Assembly (NCBI GenBank): GCA_030042915.1
Contig: JASHYS010000330.1
Span: 1 to 5,730, forward strand
From: Acidobacteriaceae bacterium
Lineage (GTDB): Bacteria; Acidobacteriota; Terriglobia; Terriglobales; Acidobacteriaceae
Direction of reading: 5' to 3'
DNA length: 5,730 bases
In this document: in pieces, positions 1 to 5,295 of the stretch
Position numbering within the stretch: the first letter of the stretch is position 1
How the letters are laid out: each line of letters starts with the position of its first letter
The notes under the pieces: generated by a model
Database searches by the model: none
The model's input: the letters and a program-made list of their open reading frames with translations, nothing else
What the model was told of the DNA's origin: nothing
Made by a program: the position numbers and the translations under genes

Positions 1-230
1 GCGATCGACCAGACAAATGTCGAGGGCGTGGTGAGCTGCTCGGTGAGGCCGACGGTTTGGCGCAGATGGCCGTCGCTTTCGATGGCTACGCCTTCCGGCG
101 TGCCCTTCTCGAACTCCTCCATTTGCGACTGCAGCCAGAGGTGGGTGCCCTGGGCGGATGCGGGGACAGCGAGCGGGGCGAGCGCGAGCGCGGAGAGAAA
201 AGGGTGCAGGAGGCGGGAGAAGCGCAACAT
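1..230 (-). CDS. Secreted protein with signal peptide, N-terminal fragment (possibly beta-propeller type)
   Basis: The gene starts at the ATG complementary to 228-230 and runs off the left edge, so only the first 76 codons are visible. Residues 1-26 form a typical Sec signal peptide: a basic start (MLRFSR), a Leu/Ala-rich core, then a likely signal peptidase I site ASA|Q after residue 26. The mature part begins QGTHLWLQSQMEEFEKGTPEG, followed by a VAIESDGHL stretch and TPSTFVWSI. The 'F..GTPEGVAIESDG.L' pattern resembles N-termini of exported WD40/NHL-like beta-propeller proteins that I associate with Acidobacteriota; this is recognition from memory and the propeller itself lies outside the window. 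No in-frame ATG, GTG or TTG start is visible in the codons just upstream, and there is no clear Shine-Dalgarno sequence. Export and coding are well supported; the family is tentative. Confidence 0.7.
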   Translation of the reverse strand, partial: MLRFSRLLHPFLSALALAPLAVPASAQGTHLWLQSQMEEFEKGTPEGVAIESDGHLRQTVGLTEQLTTPSTFVWSI

Positions 231-308
231 TCTTTTGTTGAGTCTACTAGAGTTTGCGGCATGGCTGGGGCTATTGGACGCGCCCTGGGGTGAGGAAAGT
301 CTCGCCTC

Positions 309-349
309 CACCCTAACCGGAAAAACAAAGACCCGGTTAGAATGGGGCA
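309..349. repeat. Hairpin element copy 1 (CACCC...ATGGGGCA type)
   Basis: A perfect 8-bp inverted repeat CTAACCGG (313-320) / CCGGTTAG (333-340) encloses a 12-base A-rich loop. It is flanked by CACCC on the left (309-313) and ATGGGGCA on the right (342-349). The flanks match those of the hairpins at 421-449 and 1617-1652, whereas the stem sequence differs. There is no T-tract on either strand, so a classical intrinsic terminator is unlikely. Confidence 0.55.
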
Positions 350-420
350 GCTATTTAGCGGGGAGTTGGGGTGCAGCCAGGAGACGGGGATTCGGAGTCT
401 GTGGGGAAGCAGAGTCCCGC

Positions 421-449
421 CCCCACCCAAGCAGAGCTTGGATGGGGCA
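421..449. repeat. Hairpin element copy 2 (CACCC...ATGGGGCA type)
   Basis: The arms CCCCACCCAAGC (421-432) and GCTTGGATGGGG (436-447) pair over 12 positions around a 3-base AGA loop. There is one C-A mismatch (426/442) read on the plus strand; on the minus strand the same position becomes a U-G wobble, giving an uninterrupted RNA stem. The flanking CACCC and ATGGGGCA are shared with the hairpins at 309-349 and 1617-1652. A second perfect stem (449-456 / 466-473) follows directly. Confidence 0.6.
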
Positions 450-605
450 CCCGGCCTGTCACATTGGCCGGGTCCGGCCGGAGCCGGGTTCAGGGTGTTT
501 TGGTGTGCCAGCGCACAAATTCCATATCATCAACAGTGGATTCTATTTTATCAACACAACTTTCGCACAGTTTGCACACTGGGGCCGAGTTTTTCCACTG
601 AGGTG

Positions 606-635
606 TTGCCAGTTCTATTTTCAGAAGACTAGTAT
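606..635 (+). promoter_or_regulatory. Candidate sigma70-type promoter for the GvpF/L gene
   Basis: TTGCCA (606-611, five of six matches to TTGACA) and TAGTAT (630-635, four of six matches to TATAAT) are separated by 18 bases inside an AT-rich stretch. Transcription would begin near 642, giving a leader of roughly 125 bases that includes the palindrome TGCATGCA at 683-690. This is a motif match only; a weaker alternative (TTGGTG at 500-505 with TATCAT at 525-530) has an overlong 19-base spacer. Confidence 0.3.
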
Positions 636-754
636 TCCGATAGCTTTGGGACCTCAAGCCCAATCCTTCAAACAATCCACTATGCATGCAGTTGTTCTCA
701 AGTTCACAGAGCTTCATCAACCAGGCGCGTCCGATAGGTGGGGCGCGTGCGGAC

Positions 755-758
755 GGAG
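755..758 (+). promoter_or_regulatory. Ribosome binding site deciding the GvpF/L start
   Basis: GGAG at 755-758 lies nine bases before the ATG at 768. It favours this ATG over the in-frame GTG at 738, which has no Shine-Dalgarno sequence in front of it. Confidence 0.6.
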
Positions 759-767
759 TGTCTCGTC

Positions 768-1583
768 ATGGCGTGGTATGCCTACTGCATCGGTGAAAAA
801 CAATCGTTTCCTGCCTTAGCACGTCATCGTAAACCGGTTCCGATGGAATCGGTCTTGGGAGTCAGTGGCAATCAGGTTTTTCTATATCCCGCAAGCGATC
901 TGGCCGTGATCGTGAGCGAACATAACCCTCAGGAAGCGTTCAACCAGCGCTCGGGCGTGGACCACGCGCGGGTGATCGCGGACTGCTTCCAGCACTCCAC
1001 AGTACTTCCCTTCCGGTTCGGCACCGTCTTCCACGACGACGAGACGCTGCGCAAGTCGATTCGCTCGAACCAGCGGCAATTTCTGGGCAATATTGAAAAA
1101 CTGCGCGGCAAAACCGAGATGCACCTGAAGATCTTTGTGGACGACTGCTGCGGGCGCGAGATTGAGAAGCGGCTGGCGGCGGAGGGTGTGGGGCGCGAGT
1201 ATCTGAGCAGCCTGCGCGAGAACGCATCGCGGGCGCGGGAGCGGCAGACACGGGCGCGGGCGGTGAGCTTCCAGATGCACCGGCTGTTCCAGCCGCTGGA
1301 TGAGGAAGTGAGCTGCCGGCTGATGGAGAACGGCAAGATGATGCTGGATATCGCCCACCTGATCGATCGCAAATGTGTGGAGCGGTACCAGAACAAGTTT
1401 GTGAGCACCAGCGCAGTGATGCGCGAATGCCAGATGCAACTATCGGGCCCATGGCCGCCCTACCATTTTGTGCAGCGGTTGACGCGGACGAATCACGGAC
1501 CGGCCCAGCCGGCGGCGCAGCCAGCTTCTGCGGCCGAAGCCCCGGCAATTCCCATACTGGAGCCGGCGGGCGCAATGGTTTAG
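768..1583 (+). CDS. GvpF/GvpL-family gas vesicle-type protein
   Basis: The product is 271 aa from the ATG at 768, chosen because of the GGAG site and because family members begin close to the 'YAYCI' strand seen here as MAWYAYCIGE. Family hallmarks are visible in order: the N-terminal YAYCI segment, VLPFRFGTVF at residues 79-88, a GKTEMHLKIFV strand near 114-124, a charged helical region (about 129-190), and the near-terminal signature SGPWPPYHF at 226-234. In gas-vesicle organisms GvpF/GvpL proteins are cytoplasmic accessory or minor proteins that bind the shell protein GvpA and assist nucleation of vesicle assembly. An unusual Pro/Ala-rich tail (about 245-271) follows the usual end of the fold. 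No gvpA, gvpN, gvpJ or gvpK is visible within the window, so a gas vesicle role cannot be assumed; the gene symbol is left blank because F and L cannot be separated by eye. It lies 140 bp upstream of, and on the same strand as, the YpdA-like gene. Confidence 0.88.
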   Translation: MAWYAYCIGEKQSFPALARHRKPVPMESVLGVSGNQVFLYPASDLAVIVSEHNPQEAFNQRSGVDHARVIADCFQHSTVLPFRFGTVFHDDETLRKSIRSNQRQFLGNIEKLRGKTEMHLKIFVDDCCGREIEKRLAAEGVGREYLSSLRENASRARERQTRARAVSFQMHRLFQPLDEEVSCRLMENGKMMLDIAHLIDRKCVERYQNKFVSTSAVMRECQMQLSGPWPPYHFVQRLTRTNHGPAQPAAQPASAAEAPAIPILEPAGAMV

Positions 1584-1616
1584 CGACCGCGGGACGCGCA
1601 GGCGCTTGTGGTTTCG

Positions 1617-1652
1617 CACCCTTCCGGCAAAGCGAGCCGGAGGGATGAGGCA
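1617..1652. repeat. Hairpin element copy 3 (CACCC...ATGAGGCA type)
   Basis: The arms CCTTCCGGC (1620-1628) and GCCGGAGGG (1636-1644) pair over nine positions, including one T-G wobble, around a 7-base loop. CACCC (1617-1621) and ATGAGGCA (1645-1652) match the flanks of the hairpins at 309-349 and 421-449. It sits between the GvpF/L and YpdA-like genes and could attenuate read-through, but there is no T-tract, so I call it a repeat and not a terminator. Confidence 0.5.
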
Positions 1653-1711
1653 CGGAGGCCTAAGGAACAAACAGGTCGTTAACGCACTCGCCCTACATTC
1701 CTCTCATGGCC

Positions 1712-1723
1712 TAATCTAAAAGC
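1712..1723 (+). promoter_or_regulatory. Possible -10 box for a leaderless YpdA-like transcript
   Basis: TAATCT (1712-1717) fits the loose TAnnnT form of a -10 element and ends six bases before the ATG at 1724, the spacing expected if transcription starts at or near the start codon. The start itself is nearly forced: an in-frame TAA lies at 1712-1714 and the FAD-binding strand begins about 15 residues into the protein. No Shine-Dalgarno sequence is present. No good -35 hexamer is seen, so this remains weak. Confidence 0.22.
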
Positions 1724-2782
1724 ATGGACGGCAAGACGCCGGCTGCGGCGCAGAATCCGGTTTTCGATCTGCTGGTGGTGGGAGCAGGCCCCACGGGTCT
1801 TGCGTGCGCGATCGAGGCGCAAAAGGCCGGGTTTCGCGCGGTCCTGGTCGACAAGGGCTGCGTGTGCAATTCGATTTTTCATTATCCGGCGCACATGACC
1901 TTCTTCACCACGTCGGAACTGCTGGAGATTGGAGGCATTCCCTTCCCCACCCCGAATGCCAAGCCCACGAGAAGCGAGGCCCTGGAATACTATCGCCAAG
2001 TGACGGCTTACTATGGGCTCGACGTGCGCCAGTATCATCGCGTGGACCGGATTACCGGAAGCGATGGCGCCTTTACCGCGCACACCGCCGACCGATTCGG
2101 GCGCCAGGGCGAGCTGAAAGCGCGCAAGCTGGCTTTGGCCATCGGGTATTACGATCTGCCCAACTGGATGGATATCCCCGGCGAGACCTTGAGCAAGGTG
2201 TTTCACTACTATCACGATCCGCACCCTTACTACGACATGGATGTGGCAGTGATCGGAGCCAAGAACTCGGCGGCGATCGCGGCGCTGGAGCTGTGGCGGC
2301 ACGGTGCGCGCGTGACGCTGGTTCATCGCGGCCCGGGAATTCACAGCCACGTGAAGTACTGGATCAAACCGGATATTGAAAATCGCATCAAGAACGGCGA
2401 GATCAAGGCCTATTTTTCATCGCGGGTTGCGGAGATTACGCCGGACACGATTGTGGTGGACACGCCGACGGGTCGCGAGATTCTGCACAACGATTTTGCC
2501 TTCGCCATGACCGGGTACCATCCCGATTTCTCGTTCCTTGAGAAACTGGGCATACACATTGAGGGCCAAGACCGGCGGCCGGTCTGCGATCGGGAATCGC
2601 TGGAGAGCAATGTGCCGGGAATTTACCTGGCGGGCTGCATCGTAGCCGGCTCGCGCACCAACGAAATCTTTATTGAGAACGGGCGTTTTCACGGGCGGCA
2701 GATCGCCGCGTCGCTGGAAGCCCGGTTGAAGGCGCGCGACGAGGCGCCTGACGTAGTTGTTGCCGCAGATCCGATCGAATAG
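1724..2782 (+). CDS. ypdA: YpdA/Bdr-like FAD-dependent NAD(P)H oxidoreductase (putative bacillithiol-disulfide reductase)
   Basis: The 352-aa product has the two-dinucleotide-fold architecture of the YpdA family, whose characterised Firmicutes members (Bdr) use NADPH to reduce oxidised bacillithiol. The FAD-binding motif VVGAGPTGLACAIEAQ is at about residues 18-33, ending in acidic D43 of the second strand. A family-typical segment HYPAHMTFFTTSELLEIGGIPF covers 53-74 in two overlapping parts. The NAD(P)H fold VAVIGAKNSAAIAALEL is at about 174-190. The C-terminal FAD contact region holds YLAGCIVAG and EIFIENGRFHG. No membrane segments are seen, so it should be cytosolic. The cysteine known as Cys14 in S. 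aureus YpdA is Thr24 here; instead the protein has Cys28, Cys46 and Cys48, the last two as GCVC after the second strand. It is followed after 30 bp by the sensor kinase gene, a probable operon partner. The family call is strong; the bacillithiol substrate is inferred. Confidence 0.88.
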   Translation: MDGKTPAAAQNPVFDLLVVGAGPTGLACAIEAQKAGFRAVLVDKGCVCNSIFHYPAHMTFFTTSELLEIGGIPFPTPNAKPTRSEALEYYRQVTAYYGLDVRQYHRVDRITGSDGAFTAHTADRFGRQGELKARKLALAIGYYDLPNWMDIPGETLSKVFHYYHDPHPYYDMDVAVIGAKNSAAIAALELWRHGARVTLVHRGPGIHSHVKYWIKPDIENRIKNGEIKAYFSSRVAEITPDTIVVDTPTGREILHNDFAFAMTGYHPDFSFLEKLGIHIEGQDRRPVCDRESLESNVPGIYLAGCIVAGSRTNEIFIENGRFHGRQIAASLEARLKARDEAPDVVVAADPIE

Positions 2783-2798
2783 GGCCCCAAATTCCCGA

Positions 2799-2804
2799 GG
2801 GAGG
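2799..2804 (+). promoter_or_regulatory. Strong ribosome binding site of the sensor kinase
   Basis: GGGAGG at 2799-2804 ends eight bases before the TTG at 2813 and 14 bases before the in-frame ATG at 2819. The spacing therefore supports the rare TTG as start; the difference is only two residues. Confidence 0.6.
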
Positions 2805-2812
2805 AAGATCCT

Positions 2813-4705
2813 TTGCGCATGCGCTGGTGGCCGCGTTCGATTCGCTGGCAGATGCTGGCCGGTCTCGTGCTGCTCGAGATCCTGTCGATCGCGCTGTTTG
2901 CGGCGCTGCTGACCGAGCAGCAGACGCGTCGCGTGCAGACGCGGGCGCAATTCTGGTTGCGGTACTCATCGACGGCGCTGGCATCGCAGGTGAGCAAGGC
3001 GCTCGAGGAGCAGCGGCCCGGCTGGATCACTTCGTCGGTGAAGACAGCGGGCCAGGCGCCCAACATCGCCCTCGCCAAGGTCACCGATCCGGCGGGGAAT
3101 GTTCTTTTCATCAGCAAAGGCGATGCGGACCAGGCGGTGCTTGAGGCGGGCGAGCGTGCGGAGATTGCGCAGGTCGGCGGTGACGGCGTGCGGACTTTTA
3201 CGTTGCCGGGCAATCGCTGGGAGGGTGTGAGCGCGATCTATACCGGCGATGAGCTGCGCGGCTACGCGTGGCTGGAATTCGACAAGAGCGCGGCGCGCGA
3301 GCAGCTTTTCGCCATCCAGCGGGACACGCTGGTGTTCGGCGTCATCTGGGTGCTGGCGTCGGTGGTGCTGGTGCTTTTGATGGCGCGCTCCATCGCGCAG
3401 CCGCTGGCAACGCTGCATCGCGGGACGCGCGAGCTGATGAATTCGCCGGAGGGCACGGGGAATTTTCCTTTGCCCGTGGCAGTGCACAACGAGATTGGGG
3501 ATCTGATCGAGGCCTTCAATCGCATGGTGGGCTCGCTTGCCGAGCAACGCGCCGGGCTGAACGACACGCTCTCGCTGCTGGACTCAATGCTGGCGAACGC
3601 ACCCATCGGCCTGGCGTTTGTGGACGCCAATGACCGCTTTGTGCGTGTGAATCAGATTTTTGCCGACTTGACGGGGATGGCCATCAGCCGCCATCTGGGG
3701 CGCACGCTGCGCGACTTGCTGTCGCAGCCGGTGGCGCGCGAGGTCGAGGGGGCGGTGAAGCATGTATTTTCGAGCGGCGAGCCGGTGCGCAACCTGGAGT
3801 TAAACGGCGAGGACGGCAAACTTCGCCGACCGTGGACCTGGCTGATCAGCGCTTACCCGGTGCGCACGGGGATGGGCCAGGTGCGATGGGTGGGAATCAT
3901 TGCGCTGGACGCGAGCGACCGCAAGCGCAGCGAAGAGGCGCTGCGGCGTACTGAAAAGCTGGCGGTGACGGGACGCCTGGCAGCTTCGATTGCGCACGAA
4001 ATCAACAACCCTCTCGAAGCCATCACCAATCTGCTTTTCTTGCTGCGCAATTTCAGCGATCTTCCTGAGGCGGCCCGGCAGTATGTGGGCATGGCAGAGT
4101 ACGAAGTGCACCGCATTGCCGAAATCACGCAGCAGACATTGCGTTTTTACCGGCAGCCCACGCAACCTGCGCGCGCCACGCTGGCCGAGTTGCTCGATTC
4201 GGTGCTCACGCTTTATCAGGGCCGCCTGAATGGGCTTGAACTCCATGTGGAGAGGAACTACGAAGCGGAAGCGTCGTTGTTCTGTTTTGCCGGCGAAATC
4301 CGGCAGGTGATCGCCAATCTTATCGGCAACGCCATCGACGCCAGCAGCCAGGGAGGGCGGCTTCTGGTGCGGGCGCGCCGCTCGCGCGACTGGAAAAATC
4401 CCGCACAAACCGGGATCCGATTCGCGATTGCCGACTCGGGCAGCGGCATGGAACCGGAGGTGCGCGAGCACATCTTCGAGGCATTTTTCACCACCAAGGA
4501 AGTGACAGGCACGGGATTGGGGCTCTGGGTGAGCCACGAAATCATCCTCAAACATCACGGAATGGCGCATGTGCGCAGCCGCGCGGCGGCGGCAGACGGG
4601 CGAAACGGCTCCGGGACCGTGTTCCAGATCTTCATCCCCGACGATCCCAGCCTGGCTGCGGATGAGATGCAAGCGGAAAAACAGCCGGTGGCAAGTGGCC
4701 AGTAA
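2813..4705 (+). CDS. Membrane-bound sensor histidine kinase (HAMP-PAS-HisKA-HATPase)
   Basis: The 630-aa protein (TTG start, see the ribosome binding site) has a complete class-I kinase layout. A first membrane segment at about 12-33 and a second at about 172-194 bracket a roughly 140-residue extracytoplasmic sensor region that lacks cysteine and includes IALAKVTDPAGNVLFIS (85-101). A HAMP linker follows (about 191-245), then a PAS domain (about 252-370, with ANAPIGLAFVDANDRFVRVN). The HisKA helix carries the phosphoacceptor His395 in SIAHEINNPLEAITNL. The ATPase domain has its N box around NLIGNAIDAS (502-511), G1 box DSGSGME (541-547), F box FEAFFTT and G2 box GTGLGLWVS (566-574). All catalytic motifs look intact. 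There is no receiver domain and no adjacent response regulator in the window, so the partner is unknown. The gene follows the YpdA-like gene by 30 bp and is probably cotranscribed with it. Its signal cannot be read from the sequence. Confidence 0.93.
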   Translation: MRMRWWPRSIRWQMLAGLVLLEILSIALFAALLTEQQTRRVQTRAQFWLRYSSTALASQVSKALEEQRPGWITSSVKTAGQAPNIALAKVTDPAGNVLFISKGDADQAVLEAGERAEIAQVGGDGVRTFTLPGNRWEGVSAIYTGDELRGYAWLEFDKSAAREQLFAIQRDTLVFGVIWVLASVVLVLLMARSIAQPLATLHRGTRELMNSPEGTGNFPLPVAVHNEIGDLIEAFNRMVGSLAEQRAGLNDTLSLLDSMLANAPIGLAFVDANDRFVRVNQIFADLTGMAISRHLGRTLRDLLSQPVAREVEGAVKHVFSSGEPVRNLELNGEDGKLRRPWTWLISAYPVRTGMGQVRWVGIIALDASDRKRSEEALRRTEKLAVTGRLAASIAHEINNPLEAITNLLFLLRNFSDLPEAARQYVGMAEYEVHRIAEITQQTLRFYRQPTQPARATLAELLDSVLTLYQGRLNGLELHVERNYEAEASLFCFAGEIRQVIANLIGNAIDASSQGGRLLVRARRSRDWKNPAQTGIRFAIADSGSGMEPEVREHIFEAFFTTKEVTGTGLGLWVSHEIILKHHGMAHVRSRAAAADGRNGSGTVFQIFIPDDPSLAADEMQAEKQPVASGQ

Positions 4706-4768
4706 CCGAAGGAATCACTTCAGCGAGCAAGCCGCAGAGATGGTCATGGAAGGCGTGCGGTCTTTCGC

Positions 4769-4787
4769 GGCAGGTCTACCTGCTGCC
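4769..4787. terminator. Weak inverted repeat between convergent genes
   Basis: GCAGGT (4770-4775) and ACCTGC (4778-4783) form a short perfect stem in the gap between the kinase stop (4705) and the stop of the leftward small gene (4787). Its position suits a bidirectional terminator, but the stem is short and no T-tract follows on either strand. Confidence 0.2.
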
Positions 4788-5020
4788 TATTGAGCTTTGC
4801 GCAGCAGTTGGGTCCATCCCTCCCCTGACGGGGCGCTTTGCACAGATTTCTTCAGGGATTCAAGCCGCCAGGGCTGGCATGTGTGGGCTTTCTCGGCAAC
4901 GTCAAGATCGGCAGCCCACGACGCAGACGCGACGGTGAGAAAGCAGTCTTTGCAGATGGAGTCTGTGGTTCCGTCGGGATTTAATCGATGCGCAAATCGA
5001 ATTGTCATTCGCGAGGCCAT
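4787..5020 (-). CDS. Small conserved-type protein with CxxC...HxC motif
   Basis: A 77-aa protein is read from the ATG complementary to 5018-5020, with AAAGG nine bases upstream; the open frame extends to 5089 and an ATG at 5008 is an alternative. The core reads RFAHRLNPDGTTDSICKDC followed by FLTVASASWAADLDVAEKAHTC across two neighbouring segments. Cys23, Cys26, His46 and Cys48 (numbered from this start) form a CxxC...HxC set that could bind a metal such as zinc. The 'LNPDGTTDSIC..CF.TVA' pattern resembles small proteins of unknown function that I associate with Acidobacteriota; I know no assigned role. It has no signal peptide or membrane helix. It is convergent with the kinase and 275 bp downstream of, and on the same strand as, the Lnt-like gene. 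The competing plus-strand frame at 4797-5141 has no recognisable features. Confidence 0.65.
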   Translation of the reverse strand: MASRMTIRFAHRLNPDGTTDSICKDCFLTVASASWAADLDVAEKAHTCQPWRLESLKKSVQSAPSGEGWTQLLRKAQ

Positions 5021-5054
5021 TGAGGGCCGCCTTTGCGATGGGCGTCCCCGAGGT

Positions 5055-5085
5055 GCCGTGCGAAGGCAAGAGCGCTTCGCACGGC
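5055..5085 (-). repeat. Perfect 11-bp inverted repeat in the leader of the small gene
   Basis: GCCGTGCGAAG (5055-5065) and CTTCGCACGGC (5075-5085) are exact reverse complements around a 9-base loop. The hairpin lies 35 bases upstream of the start at 5020 and downstream of the candidate promoter at 5122-5127, so it would fall in the 5' untranslated leader of the minus-strand transcript. There is no T-tract, which argues against a terminator. Confidence 0.55.
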
Positions 5086-5121
5086 GCACGCGGCATGAGG
5101 CAAATTTGGGGAGCCGTAGCG

Positions 5122-5127
5122 ACTATA
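5122..5127 (-). promoter_or_regulatory. Candidate -10 box for the small CxxC gene
   Basis: The minus strand reads TATAGT across 5127-5122, five of six matches to TATAAT. No convincing -35 hexamer is found at normal spacing. If used, transcription would start near 5115 and give a leader of about 95 bases containing the 11-bp hairpin. Confidence 0.25.
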
Positions 5128-5295
5128 GCTTCCAGCTTTAAGACCAAAGAAGGCAACTGGGGTTATTGCTAGTAAACGAAAGACCCGGTAAAGCGTTTAT
5201 TCTGTCCGGCACTTAGCTTGTAAGACCATTGAAGGATGCAACTTGCAGGGCCTGGCCAGGCGCGCCTGAGGCTGTGGAAATCGGACGAGGGCGGT

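Larger units (their letters stand above)
231..767. other. Long divergent intergenic region with hairpins and an AT-rich stretch
   Basis: This 537-bp gap separates the leftward secreted-protein gene from the rightward GvpF/L gene. Its left half (about 287-490) is GC-rich and full of inverted repeats: two hairpin elements listed separately, an 8-bp perfect stem ACCCGGCC (449-456) / GGCCGGGT (466-473), and the 10-bp palindrome TCCGGCCGGA (473-482). Its right half (about 510-720) is clearly more AT-rich than the rest of the window and contains a candidate promoter (606-635) and the palindrome TGCATGCA (683-690). Several open frames cross the region, but none has a convincing start signal or a recognisable product. 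It most likely holds the regulatory sequences of both flanking genes. Confidence 0.6.

Noticed and set aside
738..767. GTG at 738 as the GvpF/L start
   Set aside because: No ribosome binding site precedes it, and the extra ten residues do not fit the family N-terminus; the ATG at 768 has GGAG at nine bases.
28..819. Plus-strand open frame of 263 codons
   Set aside because: It overlaps the well-supported signal-peptide gene on the other strand and the start of the GvpF/L gene, has no Shine-Dalgarno site, and its product is low-complexity with no recognisable motif.
940..1653. Minus-strand open frame of 237 codons opposite the GvpF/L gene
   Set aside because: Product is Pro/Ala/Arg/Ser-rich, typical of an antisense frame in GC-rich DNA; the plus strand carries clear family motifs.
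3800..4672. Minus-strand open frame of 290 codons opposite the kinase
   Set aside because: It lies entirely over the kinase catalytic core, whose motifs are intact on the plus strand; no recognisable protein features.
4797..5141. Plus-strand open frame of 114 codons
   Set aside because: The opposite strand has the patterned CxxC...HxC protein with a plausible ribosome binding site; the plus-strand product shows no pattern.
327..5189. Shared 11-base word AAAGACCCGGT at 327-337 and 5179-5189
   Set aside because: The similarity does not extend, the contexts differ (hairpin loop/stem edge versus intergenic), and one match of this length is not meaningful alone.
5173..5199. Inverted repeat TAAACG / CGTTTA as a terminator for the Lnt-like gene
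   Set aside because: The stem is only 6 bp with a 15-base loop and is about 100 bases past the stop codon, with no T-tract on the minus strand.
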